A stretch of 64,000 nucleotides of DNA from Hermatobates lingyangjiaoensis (lineage: Eukaryota > Arthropoda > Insecta > Hemiptera > Hermatobatidae), in NCBI GenBank assembly GCA_026182355.1, contig JAPFBL010000002.1, positions 992,001-1,056,000 on the forward strand. Direction: 5' to 3'. The notes beneath the pieces are model-generated. The model searched no databases. It was not told the origin of the DNA and saw nothing but the letters and a program-made list of their open reading frames with translations. Shown piece after piece: positions 22,800 to 36,200 of this stretch (within the stretch, counting starts at the first letter, position 1; each line of letters opens with the position of its first letter). Position numbers and translations under genes: made by a program.

Positions 22800-25020
22800 A
22801 GAGATTACCAAGGTTTACAGATAAAAATTAAAAATAAAGAAGAAAATTTGAAGGAAAGGTAAAGCGAAAATTATGAAGAAAATAACAAAAAACACGAATG
22901 AGAGAAGTAGGAAACAAATATGAAACTAATGCCAAACTGAAAACCCCTGAAACCGTCTGTACCAGCCCAAAATGTCAACATCTACGATGAATATCATAAT
23001 ACCTGTGTGAGAAGTATAAGCTCTATTGTGCAGTACATTATTGGAAGCTGACTGTTTATCCGTAGCCCTAGCCTGAGAAAAAACACCTCACCCCCTGTTG
23101 GTACTAAAATTTTGTATTCTCCCTCACCATTAAAAAGTCATACAGAAACTGGCTGAAAGAAGAATAGAAGTTCATAAGCTTGAGAGGTAAAAGAGAGTCC
23201 ACCAAACCGATGTATATAGGAACGAACTTCACACCAGCGGGAAAGCGAACATACCATTCCATTGTGCCTCCTTAGTTCTCGGCATGGAGCAAACAACAAA
23301 TAGCCTAATCAAGCCCTCCCACAAATGACCAAAAGACAAATTCATCCAAGGAGATAAATAATGGTAAATTACAGTTTACTATTACATTTACTCTGCTGCG
23401 ATAGAGTTAATAACGCATTTAAATTCATAATTAACAGCAAAAACAAACCTTACAGTAAGAATGATCTAGCCCTAAATAATCGCATAATTGAACTTCTATA
23501 TTTAACGTGTCACTTGCATAATTAAAAAACATCTTACTTTTCCTGAGAGAACAAGACCGACCTTCCTCATTTTGATTTCACAATCAGTAATCAAATATGA
23601 CTAATCGAAACTGATTCACATTCACCAGGTATGGTAATGAGTTGAAGGCCGATAACGGGAACTAAGAACTGTCTATTAACGGCATTGTTAGTTTTTGACT
23701 AAGGATCCTTCTTGAGCAGATGGACACAGTGATACGACGATTAAAAACACTTCTATTTACCAACCAATCTGATTACAACCAGCTTTTGATTCAGCAATCA
23801 AATTCTTACTTGGGTTACGACTAAATTCGGTTGTTAGTCCAGCATATGCAGTATTAGGCGGAGTACTGAACGACGAAAGAAATCACAATTCAGAAACTCA
23901 TTAAGCTCCACTGTACTTTTAAATAATAGGGGATATATTGAAAGAATTCTACGAAACAACCATATTCATCATGAACCTTTAAGTTTGATTTCAAACATAA
24001 TGAATTGACTTACATACTTAAAATAAAAGGTCAAATGCAAACAGGATAGTTTCTAACGATCAACATTTATATAACAACTCCCCAGTCTTTGCATATAGCA
24101 TATCTTTGCAGTTGTTTTTATCACAAAGAACTTTGATATTTAATGATGAGACGACCTTTCTCTTATCATTCTAGTCATATCGCAATTCTGCTATCAAATT
24201 TTTCTAACACTTCAAGAATTATAGTTATTTATCAGTAATCTATTACGGTTTATGTATATATCGTCGATATTTATGATTATTGAAAGAATTATAATTAAAT
24301 TTAAACGGGTTATTATCTCATTCATCATCATTATTATTATTAACAATAAATAAATATAAAAGCTATTAACAATAACTGGTTGTATTATAAAACAGTGGTT
24401 GAAAAAACTGTTTTAACCCTTCAAATTAAGCTTTACATAACTTGCTAAATTTTCCTCCTCCTATCATGTGAACTTTGGCCACTTAATATAGAGTGAAGTT
24501 TTAAATAACACGTTTTTGGAATGAACAAAGCAATATCTCAAAATCAACCAAAGTAATCGAACTTGGTATGCAAATATTGTAGAGGTTGTTAGCTCTATAA
24601 TCTCATAACTACCTTAAATATTTTATTGCTTATAACAACTTGTGCACTTTTTCACTCATGCGAAATAACTGTTACAATTTTATAATATGCAATTTTTTTG
24701 GAACTAAAATTTTCTTAAATTTTACACACAATAAATTTTGTAATCTAATGTAAAACAATAATAACTTTCCTACAAGACTGCTTGAATTTGATTTTTCACT
24801 TATCTAAATACTGTACCAGTGAATTAAACGTTAGATCTAAGAGTAATCTTCCTTTTAATGCGTTATCTAAGAAGTTGGATTTGTCATAACAGTTCAAGGT
24901 TCCTCCATAGAACAGCTGTTTAACCTGGAGTGGGGATGGTTTCATCATTGTTTAGACCGGGTGATGATAAAGTTTGAATCTGCTTCTTCGCAGTGGATTC
25001 GTTGTGTTAGACTATGAACG
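22800..25020. other. Intergenic region upstream of prosaposin
   Basis: AT-rich, no exon recognised on either strand. An arthropod-style initiator match TCAGTT at 25050-25055, 50 bases before the prosaposin ATG, is a possible start site (weak). No CACGTG lysosomal (CLEAR-type) box was seen close upstream. Confidence 0.4.
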
Positions 25021-25104
25021 TGCACTGATAATTTAATACAGTCTTTATATCAGTTTCTGTTTCTTATTATTCAAAAGCAGTGAATTATTCTAAAAGAATT
25101 AACC

Positions 25105-25120
25105 ATGCGGTTGATTCCAA
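25105..25120 (+). CDS. PSAP: Prosaposin exon 1 (start, signal peptide)
   Basis: ATG with codons MRLIP and one base of the next, donor A|gtaagt. The start was chosen because it is the only ATG that gives a hydrophobic signal sequence when joined to exon 2. Residues 1-5. Intron 1 (25121-25450) holds nothing notable. Confidence 0.8.
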
Positions 25121-28100
25121 GTAAGTGCTAATGGTATTTCGTGTATATTCTTAGATAGCCTACAACTTACTGTAAGACTAGTAAACAAATAAATTAAACG
25201 CAATGACTGTATATTATTTGTATCCTACGCCATATGTTCTAATATGATGTATTTTGGAATCTATCAATCCCTCATAGCATCTCATTAGAAATAAATAAAT
25301 TTCTTGAAATGGTGGAAATAGGTTAAGAATAAATTAGATTATCTAATAGGATTGTTTCTTGTTTCATTATTTTGCTTGAAACTGGTTAGAAGTTGATTGA
25401 TTTACCTGTTTTTTTTAGATATTCATATGCCTATTCTTTTTTTTTTTTAGTTATCTTCTTATTTGTTTTACAATCATGTAGAGCTGAAGAAGCGGAGATT
25501 CTACCAGAATGTGCTAATGGACAGTCATATTGGTGTCAAAATGTCACGTTAGTGGATTATATATATTAATTACTTTTTCTAAGTCTTCAATATAATGTTA
25601 CTCTAAACCAACTAAATTATTTTGGACTAATGGAATTAAATTATGTGTAGAAACACTGCGCTAGAATTCCCTAATCTCCATAATGATGGACATTAAGGGA
25701 TTTCTTTTGGATATGGTGGTATTTGAGTTATATATAACTTCAGTTTATGAAGTACAATTATGTACATAATCCTAGCTCCTTTGCTGCTTTTTGTGGCCAA
25801 TGTACATCATTTTCAGAGCTGATGTTATATAATATGGTATCTCCATAGTAAACTAATGAATATATGTATGTGTTCATTTTGCGTAATGAATTATTCTATT
25901 TAATAGTAATTCAACCGTTCATTATTTTTTTCAATATACGGGTGTTTAACTTCGCTCTGATTTGTCTGGGTGTTTAAATAGTCTATTTTAAACGATTTTT
26001 AACTTCTGAAAGAAATAGGAAAATCCTTTTAAGAAGAGTACTATATTATGACAAATATGGAGACATAGAAATTCATTTATGTCGGTTTTTTCTCTATGCT
26101 ATTTGTTTTATTGTCATTACAGACTGTTTCATTTTTATGAAATAATAACTTGTATATGTACAACAATAAACACGTTAAATGAAAAATCAGTATATAAACC
26201 ACAGATATTAGGAACTCATATATAGTTTTTCTTGTATTTTGTTTAGGAATTAATTATAGCTTATTTGTAGAACTGCTGTGGCATGTTCAGCTTGGAAACA
26301 TTGTTACATGTCTGTATGGATGAATGAACAACCTATTGAAGAGGATAGGTCAGAAACTTGCTCTGTCTGTCTCAAAATGGTGAAGGAAGCTCGAGACCAA
26401 CTCCTGAGCAATATGACGCAAGTAAATAAAAATTCATTTTGTTTATTTTGGTGGCATCTATAAATTTCTTCTTTTCCAGTTTATTCAAACATTCATTCAA
26501 TTCAATTACTTTTTCTAAAATTTCATTACGATTGTATCTTACAAATGAACAAGAAACTAAATAAAATATTACATCTAAAAGTAAAAGTTTAATGAAGTAA
26601 CGTATATGTATATACATTTAAAGTGTAAGACCTAAGCTCCTAAAAGACGATGACCATTCGCGTTAACATGGTAAGCAAATAAGTTGGATTTTGTCAAGTA
26701 GCTTTAAGTTGATGTAAATTGTGAAAGAGTATGACTGTAATGTATCGCCAATGAAATTAAATGTTCGAGGGGCTGAAATCTTAGTTTTTAACATTATATA
26801 TTTGGGGTTTCTGAAATTAATCACTGTACTAAAACAACTATTATATATGTACTCACTACCTCAGAAGTTAATTTATCAAATATATATACCTGTAAGATAC
26901 TTTACGTAAGTAATCATTAAATTTAAACTCTTTACCAGTTATATATATATAGAGAGAGAGAGAGAGAGTTTATGAAGATGGATTTTTAGGAATATTTATG
27001 GATATAACTTAAAATGTCTATCTAGATTAATTGTAAATCAATAATTCCATGAGTCTTTAGATACATTCTTCATTAAATCAATAAAGTTATTTGGGGATTT
27101 TATCGTTTCCAACTTTCATGTCTTCTACTTTATTAATTCAATTGTAACGGAATGAGACTCAAACAAAAGATGTGAATAAGGTTTCTGTATTCGAGATTTA
27201 TACATCTATCGTCTCATACAGGGATATCTTCATTATTAGACCTTCACTTCACATTTTCTCGTTTCGTCTGTTCGGATTATGTACTTCTCGCTTATTTGTT
27301 TTGGGTCAGAAACTCGGGGCTTTATAAATATTGTGACGTGACTGTGAATTTAACAAGCATAAACTTTCAGACAAACCTTTAATATTGGATTTATTTTCTA
27401 ATCTTGAAATGTATTTAAAAGAAAATACTTTAAAATTTGCCTTAAATATTTTCCAATTTACAAAAATGAAATCATACAGTTTTTTATTATTCATCAACTA
27501 TCAGTTATGATTCAATTCATTTCAATTCATCAAACATCAATTATTCAGATTTATTAAGTCATCCCTTTATAATCACACAAAATATTTGTAATTTCTCACT
27601 TTATAATGTCACTGTGCTGTTAATATTTCTGGAGAAACTACTAAATCATTGTATAATACATAATTAATTTATGGTACTTAATTTAATAATTATTTGCAGT
27701 AGTAATAATTAGTTTAAGGTACCAGCCATGTTGTAAAAGTGCTATTAGATCGGTCTGTTCTCTATGAAATGTTTTTGCTCTTTTCCGAAACAGTTTTCTA
27801 CCATTATTGTGGATTTCAAGTCTGACCTTAACTTCTTTTCCTTTCAAGATGATCAGAGAGTGACTTATAATTATTGGCTCATCTTTTTCTGCGCTGAGTC
27901 TGTCTTCTTAATTTTGATTTTGTTTCTCTTATCTTATCCTTTAGTTTATTCTCTTCATACGTCAAACCTTGAGGATAGAAGTAATATATTCCTTTTTTGG
28001 TTTCTCCAAAAACTCATATGGCATATTAATGAAAAGGATTGTGTTCTTGTTCTACCCTCATCCGTTCATTTGTTACCTATAAGTGTGGGATAGGTAAGAA

Positions 28101-30159
28101 GGGGTTAGGTAAGCTAGGTGACAGACTATTTAAGGCCTCATCCAGTCGCTAGGACTGTCTCCCACACTGGGTAAACAAACATGAGGCACTACCTATCTGG
28201 TGGCCTTGATATGCCAACTCAGTTTTGTCTTTGTGCCTTCTCGATGTCTTCACCGGTTCCAGCACTTACAGTGCAGATACAGTGAACAGATACAGTTCAG
28301 TACAGAAGAGAATCGTCGTAGTTAATTGACCTGTAGTGAATATGATCACATGGTAATGCTTATAGTGTACTGTGTGTGTGTGTGACTTAGTCTAGAGCTA
28401 AGGTAAAGTGAGGTTCAGCTGCACACCTCAACTACCCTCTAACTAGATTAATTTGGGAACCTTTATTGCTTACTCAGGATTGCCGTGACAGGAAGCAGAT
28501 TGTACTAGGTAATTCACTATCCACTGTCTGCAGACACTCATTGCCGCCTTCCAAGCCCCATTGTAACATATAAATTCCATTTTAAAGTTAACTCATGAGA
28601 ATGGGCTGTATTTAAGAATGGTTACAAGAAATCCCCGTTCCAAAGAATTTTCATTAAACGAAGACAATAAGCCAAAATAGCACTGTATGTTTTATTGTAA
28701 ACAAGATTAATTTTTTCACGATAGAATTTTTACAGACAGAAATGATGCTAGTCTTGGAAGGAAGCTGTGAACTGTTGATTCCTATTCCTGTAATCAGAAG
28801 GTTATGTATTGAGACTGTCGACAAGTTTGCGCCAGAATTGACTGATGCTATCGCTTCAAGGATGAACCCTTCAGTAGTCTGTTCAGTTGCAGGCCTTTGC
28901 TATAATGATTTCATTCATAAGACAGAACTTCAATATAAGGTAAAGACACAATTATTAATCTTATATATATTCTGTAATTATAAGTAAAACGTTTTTATTA
29001 TAATTATTTGAGATTTCATTTTCACTTTTTTCTAAAAAATATATGCTTATGAATTACTTAATGTCATAGGAGATTTGTTATACAAAAAAACAAATCATGA
29101 AGTACATTATAAATCTCTATTTCATCATTTTAAATTGTTATTTAAGAATTCAGGATTTTGGATCAGTTAAAAAAATAAAATTGTAAAGTTTTTTTACTAT
29201 TCATCAGCTTTATAATTTATTTATATATTTATTTTGCGAATATATTTATTTCGCGCTCCGTCCTTCGACATGGAGAGATCTCTCTCACTTCGTCCTCTCT
29301 TCTAGTCTACTCCTGATGACGAACAACAGTTCGAAATTTGAGAATTCTGTGTGTGCTTTTTATTTCTTTTTCTATGTCGTGCTTTGTGTAATTTAAAGTT
29401 ATAACTTATTAAGTCATCCCTTTATAATCACACGGAATATTCCACTGTGCTGTTAATATTTCTGTAGAAACTACTAAATCATTGTATAATAAATAATTAA
29501 TTTAAGGTACTTAATTTAATAACTACTCCTATTGGTCGGTATGGCGTGGAGTTTGCTGGTATATTATAAAACATGAAAACAGGTACTTATTCATGAGAAA
29601 TAGTCCAAAAGAGATATCCCTGAACTTCAAATATACCAAAACAGTTGAGACCCTGCCCTCTGCGCATATTGGAATGACAGGGAAACTTTCAAGACGATTA
29701 ACATTTCACCTGATGGTTGATGCACCAAAAAATTCACAATATTAATACAATATTGCTTTACTAAGGAAATACTCTTTGAAAAATCTAAAGTACTTCAAGA
29801 ACAACAATCCAGCTAAACGACAGATTCTCGGGGTGCTCCACATTAATTACTAAGACCCTCTATAAATTTAGAACTAAATGATATGTACGCAATTCCGACC
29901 AATAGGAGCCTCTAATCATGAATGACTTTCAGATTTATTACACGAAAATTTGAGATTGTGTGTTTCTTAATCCGTGTGTTACTCTTCTTCGATTTTGAAT
30001 TCGTATTGGGTCCAGTTTGGATCGTCTTTCCCTTTTTGAAGTGAATAATGCATATAATCACAATGAACATGTGATAGAAATCAATGAAAATAAAAGCCAC
30101 AAGGAAATAATTAAACATTTTTTACTTAACTTTTTAATTTAAAAGCCTTGTGGCTTTTA

Positions 30160-30215
<56 letters not shown>

Positions 30216-33200
30216 AAAGTTGGAAGCAGTCCTTCATTTAAACATATATTGTTAAATAACGTCCCATATTTGGCTTGTATCTGCTTCTTACACAATTTCT
30301 CCAGTTTCCGGAATTCCTTCCTCGTCTCTTCATTAAAACTATAAAGTCTATCACCAATATTACTAGTCGACATGTTTCGAATGTACCACATTCATCATCA
30401 GGACAATAATGAGAGTAATAGTAGGAAAGCTAGTTATATATATAGAGATGGATTATTAATGGAAAGTTTACAGGGCATCGCCCTGTATCACGGCGCATTA
30501 TGGGGGATTAAGGTAGGGTGGTTGGGCTCACCTACTACCTGGCTAATCTGGGTGTTTCTGTTTGCAAATAGTTTTAAAATTCGACAAGAATTATTAACTT
30601 GGATATTTATGGCTGGTTGCTTTTCTTGAATAATTATTGCTTCTAATAGTTGTAATTTAAAATGATTTCTTTCTCGAGCGATAATTTTCGTGGAATTTAC
30701 CATCATTTCTCTTGTGAGTTTTGTCTTATGGACTGCTGTTGTATGGCATTTTGGCGCGCCGGCAGAAAGGTGCATAGTAATTCTTCTAGATAATGAAGTC
30801 GAAGTCATTCCTATATATGAGCTTTTACGGGCCTCACAGCTCCCGATATTACATGAGTACTCATATACAAGATTTGTTTCTTTTGACTCCTTTACGCTAG
30901 GACTATTTTTCATTAATAAACTGCTTATTGAAGGGCTTTGGTAGTAAGTTATCAGGGTCAAACTATCGTCAGGCTTAATACATTTAACATGGCTTTTTAT
31001 AATATTTTTCAAAACACGTTCATCAGTCTTATATTCATCTGTATATTGGTTTTTGTAGAATATTTTGTGGTTAGTGCCTGTTGTTAGGCTCTTATTATCT
31101 GAGGTGAATCTATTTTCGAGGTAGCGTCTTAGAATGTTGTCGAAATACTTGTTTGAGTAACCATTGTTGATTAACGCTTGCTTGGTTGACAAAATATTAC
31201 TGTTGAAAAGGTCCCAGGTTGAGGCGGTCTTGTATGTTCTGTGGATTAGGGATCTGATAGTGGCGTCTTTATACCGTTGAGGGCATTCACTCTTCGCATT
31301 TAGGTATGATGCTGTGTTGGTAGGTTTCCTGTAAATAGAAGTCTGCAGTATGTTATTTTTCAGGTTAATATTTACATCAAGGAAGTTCATTCTTTTTTCT
31401 ATTGCTGTTTCTATTGTAAATTTGAGACAGGAGTTATTTTCAAATGCTGACTTGAGGTTTAGTAATTGTTCTGAATCTTTTGCAACAACGAAGCAATCAT
31501 CCACGTATCTACAATAAATAGCAGGCTTTAATTCAGGGCTGTTGTTTAGGATTTTGTTTTCCACGTAGCACATATAATAGTTTGCAAATGTGACGCCTAG
31601 GGGCGAACCCATTGCCACGCCGTCAATTTGAAGGTACATGGAGCCATCTATGTGCGTGAAAGGGCTTCTTGTCGTACATGCTCGCAAAAGGTCTTCCATA
31701 TTCTGCCTACTGATGGATGGAGGTGCCATGCCTCTTTCAGTTAAGTAGATGCAATCACAAATAATTCCGATGGTCTCTTCTACTGGAACATTGGTAAATA
31801 ATGATTCCACATCCAGGGATCCGACAGTTCCTTCAGGGTTTATTGTCTTTAATATGTCAAGGAAATCATCCGTTGATTTTAGTAAATAATTTGCTGGCAT
31901 ATATGGGGTGATGATTTTATTTAGCTGCTTGGCTAAACCATAGGTGGGCGTGGTGACCTGTGAAATTATTGGGCGCAGGGGGTATCCTGTTTTATGTTGC
32001 TTTACCGTACCATAAATATATCCTGGGGTGTATTCACCTGAAATAGGTTCCAAAATCTTCTCTGTCTTTCCTTTGTTAATATTCTTGATGATTTTGTTGA
32101 CATCGGTCTTAAGTTGGGTCGTAGGGTTCCTGGTTATTTTCTTGAATTTTGTAGAGTCGTTCAGAATGTAGTCCAGTTTCTGTTTGTACTCAAGCCTGTC
32201 CATTACCACGTATGAGTTTGACTTGTCCGCTCGTCTTATTATTATATCCGGATGTTGTCTCAGTTGTTTTGCTGCTTCGTATAGCTCTTTGGATAGTAGT
32301 GAAGTTTGTACTCAAGCCTGTCCATTCCTGCTTGCAGGAGTCATGAAGACATTGTATCTTCACGTATTTCTAAAAAGCTGAACAAACTATATAGAGGTAA
32401 CATCCTATTTCCTCAAATGGTAGCTAATTATATTAACATTTCTAGCCATGATTTAACTGACAAACAAAAGGAACTACTTTCCATGGGCATCAAGTGCCAC
32501 TACAAACCAAAATTTGACCCTCTAAAAAAGAAAATAGAACTAGAGGTATTGTACAACTCAATTCTGAGGCTGGAAGAGGATAAGGTAGTGTCACTAGATC
32601 CAAATCTGCCAGATCTACTCAGAGCAGAGGCTACTAAACAAAGAGGATTTAAAAGCAGTTCACTACTATCCAAAGAGCTATACGAAGCAGCAAAACAACT
32701 GAGACAACATCCGGATATAATAATAAGACGAGCGGACAAGTCAAACTCATACGTGGTAATGGACAGGCTTGAGTACAAACAGAAACTGGACTACATTCTG
32801 AACGACTCTACAAAATTCAAGAAAATAACCAGGAACCCTACGACCCAACTTAAGACCGATGTCAACAAAATCATCAAGAATATTAACAAAGGAAAGACAG
32901 AGAAGATTTTGGAACCTATTTCAGGTGAATACACCCCAGGATATATTTATGGTACGGTAAAGCAACATAAAACAGGATACCCCCTGCGCCCAATAATTTC
33001 ACAGGTCACCACGCCCACCTATGGTTTAGCCAAGCAGCTAAATAAAATCATCACCCCATATATGCCAGCAAATTATTTACTAAAATCAACGGATGATTTC
33101 CTTGACATATTAAAGACAATAAACCCTGAAGGAACTGTCGGATCCCTGGATGTGGAATCATTATTTACCAATGTTCCAGTAGAAGAGACCATCGGAATTA

Positions 33201-36200
33201 TTTGTGATTGCATCTACTTAACTGAAAGAGGCATGGCACCTCCATCCATCAGTAGGCAGAATATGGAAGACCTTTTGCGAGCATGTACGACAAGAAGCCC
33301 TTTCACGCACATAGATGGCTCCATGTACCTTCAAATTGACGGCGTGGCAATGGGTTCGCCCCTAGGCGTCACATTTGCAAACTATTATATGTGCTACGTG
33401 GAAAACAAAATCCTAAACAACAGCCCTGAATTAAAGCCTGCTATTTATTGTAGATACGTGGATGATTGCTTCGTTGTTGCAAAAGATTCAGAACAATTAC
33501 TAAACCTCAAGTCAGCATTTGAAAATAACTCCTGTCTCAAATTTACAATAGAAACAGCAATAGAAAAAAGAATGAACTTCCTTGATGTAAATATTAACCT
33601 GAAAAATAACATACTGCAGACTTCTATTTACAGGAAACCTACCAACACAGCATCATACCTAAATGCGAAGAGTGAATGCCCTCAACGGTATAAAGACGCC
33701 ACTATCAGATCCCTAATCCACAGAACATACAAGACCGCCTCAACCTGGGACCTTTTCAACAGTAATATTTTGTCAACCAAGCAAGCGTTAATCAACAATG
33801 GTTACTCAAACAAGTATTTCGACAACATTCTAAGACGCTACCTCGAAAATAGATTCACCTCAGATAATAAGAGCCTAACAACAGGCACTAACCACAAAAT
33901 ATTCTACAAAAACCAATATACAGATGAATATAAGACTGATGAACGTGTTTTGAAAAATATTATAAAAAGCCATGTTAAATGTATTAAGCCTGACGATAGT
34001 TTGACCCTGATAACTTACTACCAAAGCCCTTCAATAAGCAGTTTATTAATGAAAAATAGTCCTAGCGTAAAGGAGTCAAAAGAAACAAATCTTGTATATG
34101 AGTACTCATGTAATATCGGGAGCTGTGAGGCCCGTAAAAGCTCATATATAGGAATGACTTCGACTTCATTATCTAGAAGAATTACTATGCACCTTTCTGC
34201 CGGCGCGCCAAAATGCCATACAACAGCAGTCCATAAGACAAAACTCACAAGAGAAATGATGGTAAATTCCACGAAAATTATCGCTCGAGAAAGAAATCAT
34301 TTTAAATTACAACTATTAGAAGCAATAATTATTCAAGAAAAGCAACCAGCCATAAATATCCAAGTTAATAATTCTTGTCGAATTTTAAAACTATTTGCAA
34401 ACAGAAACACCCAGATTAGCCAGGTAGTAGGTGAGCCCAACCACCCTACCTTAATCCCCCATAATGCGCCGTGATACAGGGCGATGCCCTGTAAACTTTC
34501 CATTAATAATCCATCTCTATATATATAACTAGCTTTCCTACTATTACTCTCATTATTGTCCTGATGATGAATGTGGTACATTCGAAACATGTCGACTAGT
34601 AATATTGGTGATAGACTTTATAGTTTTAATGAAGAGACGAGGAAGGAATTCCGGAAACTGGAGAAATTGTGTAAGAAGCAGATACAAGCCAAATATGGGA
34701 CGTTATTTAACAATATATATATATATATATATATATAAATTTGGTAAGAGCGCGGTTTTATTTTAAAAAAAAACTAACCTAATATTTTATCTATTTTAGA
34801 AAAGTGAAGCTAGGACTTTGGATTGTAATAATTGCAATGGAATAATACATCATGTTTACAATCAGTTCAGACAAATGGACTCTAAAGATTTCTTGAGTGT
34901 TCTGTTTAATGTAAGTATTATTATTTCGTAATTACAATATTATAATTATTGTTATTTTAATAAACTAATTGTTTATATTCATTACACTGTGAAAAAATTT
35001 CTGAGCCATATTGAAGTTTAGTAATAAATTTCGGGAACTCCTTTTGTTTTTTTTTCGAAAATTTAGAGACAAGTCATTTTAAGTTTATGGAGCAAATTAT
35101 AACATAGCTTATAAATAACTTATTTATAATTACGTGACATAGGTATCCATTAGTGTAACTGTAACATTATAGTTATGTATTTACATTATACAATATTATA
35201 ACAGTTGTAATTTTTTATGCGAAAAGAAATGGAAAAGTTCTAAACAGATTTAAAGATTTCATAACCTGGACCTTCTCTGAAAGGACAAATTTAAGTTAAA
35301 GTAAAACTTTAAGTTCTTAATGAAACTTAAATGGAAAGTTAAGTAGAATCATATTAGTAGTAGATCAAAAAAGTCATTGACTCACAACTCTTCAAGACAT
35401 AATTAATCATACTGCTTGGTTTATGAAGATCTTACATACAGAAAGTTTGAACTGTTAGAGTGATCAGAAAAGGTGCCAAAGATGTGATACAACTTCTGCA
35501 TTAACGCTTGTTTTAATTACATAAAACTAAGTTTTTGAGATTTTTTTTTAATGAAACTTGTCCAAGTAAATTTGCAAGAAAATGGCAAATCCTTGCTGTT
35601 CGAATTGGCTGTCATTTGAACAGTTCTATTTTTATTTGAACGGACATCCGAACAGATATTTGATTTTGTATTTATGAATAACTTAATATTTTTAAATTGA
35701 AGTTGTTGTTTTTAACTCCCAAACTTATAAACTTCCTCGTTCGACCTGTTCTAGGAGTAGAAAGTGTTTCACATTTGCTATTGTCACATTAAGGGGTTGA
35801 TTCTATATGGAGATTCCTAAAATGTGCCTTACTCAAGTTTATTAGAGTAGAGTCAGGTAAAAGGTGGCCGACTTCTACTAAGTGATTTGTTTAAGAATTA
35901 CCTCAGTATCCATAAGAATTCGGTGGCCCCCGAAGGGAAATGCCCATTAACTCGAGACCAGGACTCACCTAAGTGAGTATCAGTTTTCAAGTCCCGCATG
36001 GGCTTCCCCGTCACCGTGGTACCGATAGTCTTTTAAGACCTCTGAGTGGAACTACGGACCAAGGTCTTACTGAGCCTGCCTTCTGACTTTACCGCAGGTG
36101 AGGTCAGTGGCCACTCTACGCAATCAGAGTAACCTGTTGCCAGCTCTCGCGTCAGAGAATCTACCACCCCTATAAGAAGTAGAACTTTCTAAATGGGCAG

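Larger units (their letters stand above)
30213..34736. mobile_element. Head-to-head inverted pair of Penelope-like elements
   Basis: Arms 30244-32303 and 32659-34718 are inverted copies of 2,060 bases with a constant coordinate sum of 64962 at both ends, so no net indel. All spot checks are identical, and the 573-residue proteins they encode are identical. The spacer (32304-32658) is unique to the right copy, except that 32304-32326 repeats a 23-base segment of the left arm (32182-32204). Both copies are 5'-truncated at the junction. Outer ends lie in (TA)n. The whole lies in prosaposin intron 4 (28940-34799). Confidence 0.95.

Noticed and set aside
25000..25110. CLEAR-type lysosomal promoter element
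   Set aside because: No CACGTG core found upstream of exon 1; only a weak initiator-like TCAGTT.
27764..28093. 109-codon ORF in prosaposin intron 3
   Set aside because: No recognised family, no splice support in the gene frame, and hydrophobic content is expected of AT-rich sequence.
30690..30944. Plus-strand ORFs opposite the PLE, and mirror ORFs at 34018-34590
   Set aside because: Antisense shadows of the RT/GIY-YIG coding strand.
32306..32327. ATG at 32306 as native PLE start
   Set aside because: It is created by the 23-base segment inserted at the inversion junction; native homology starts after it.
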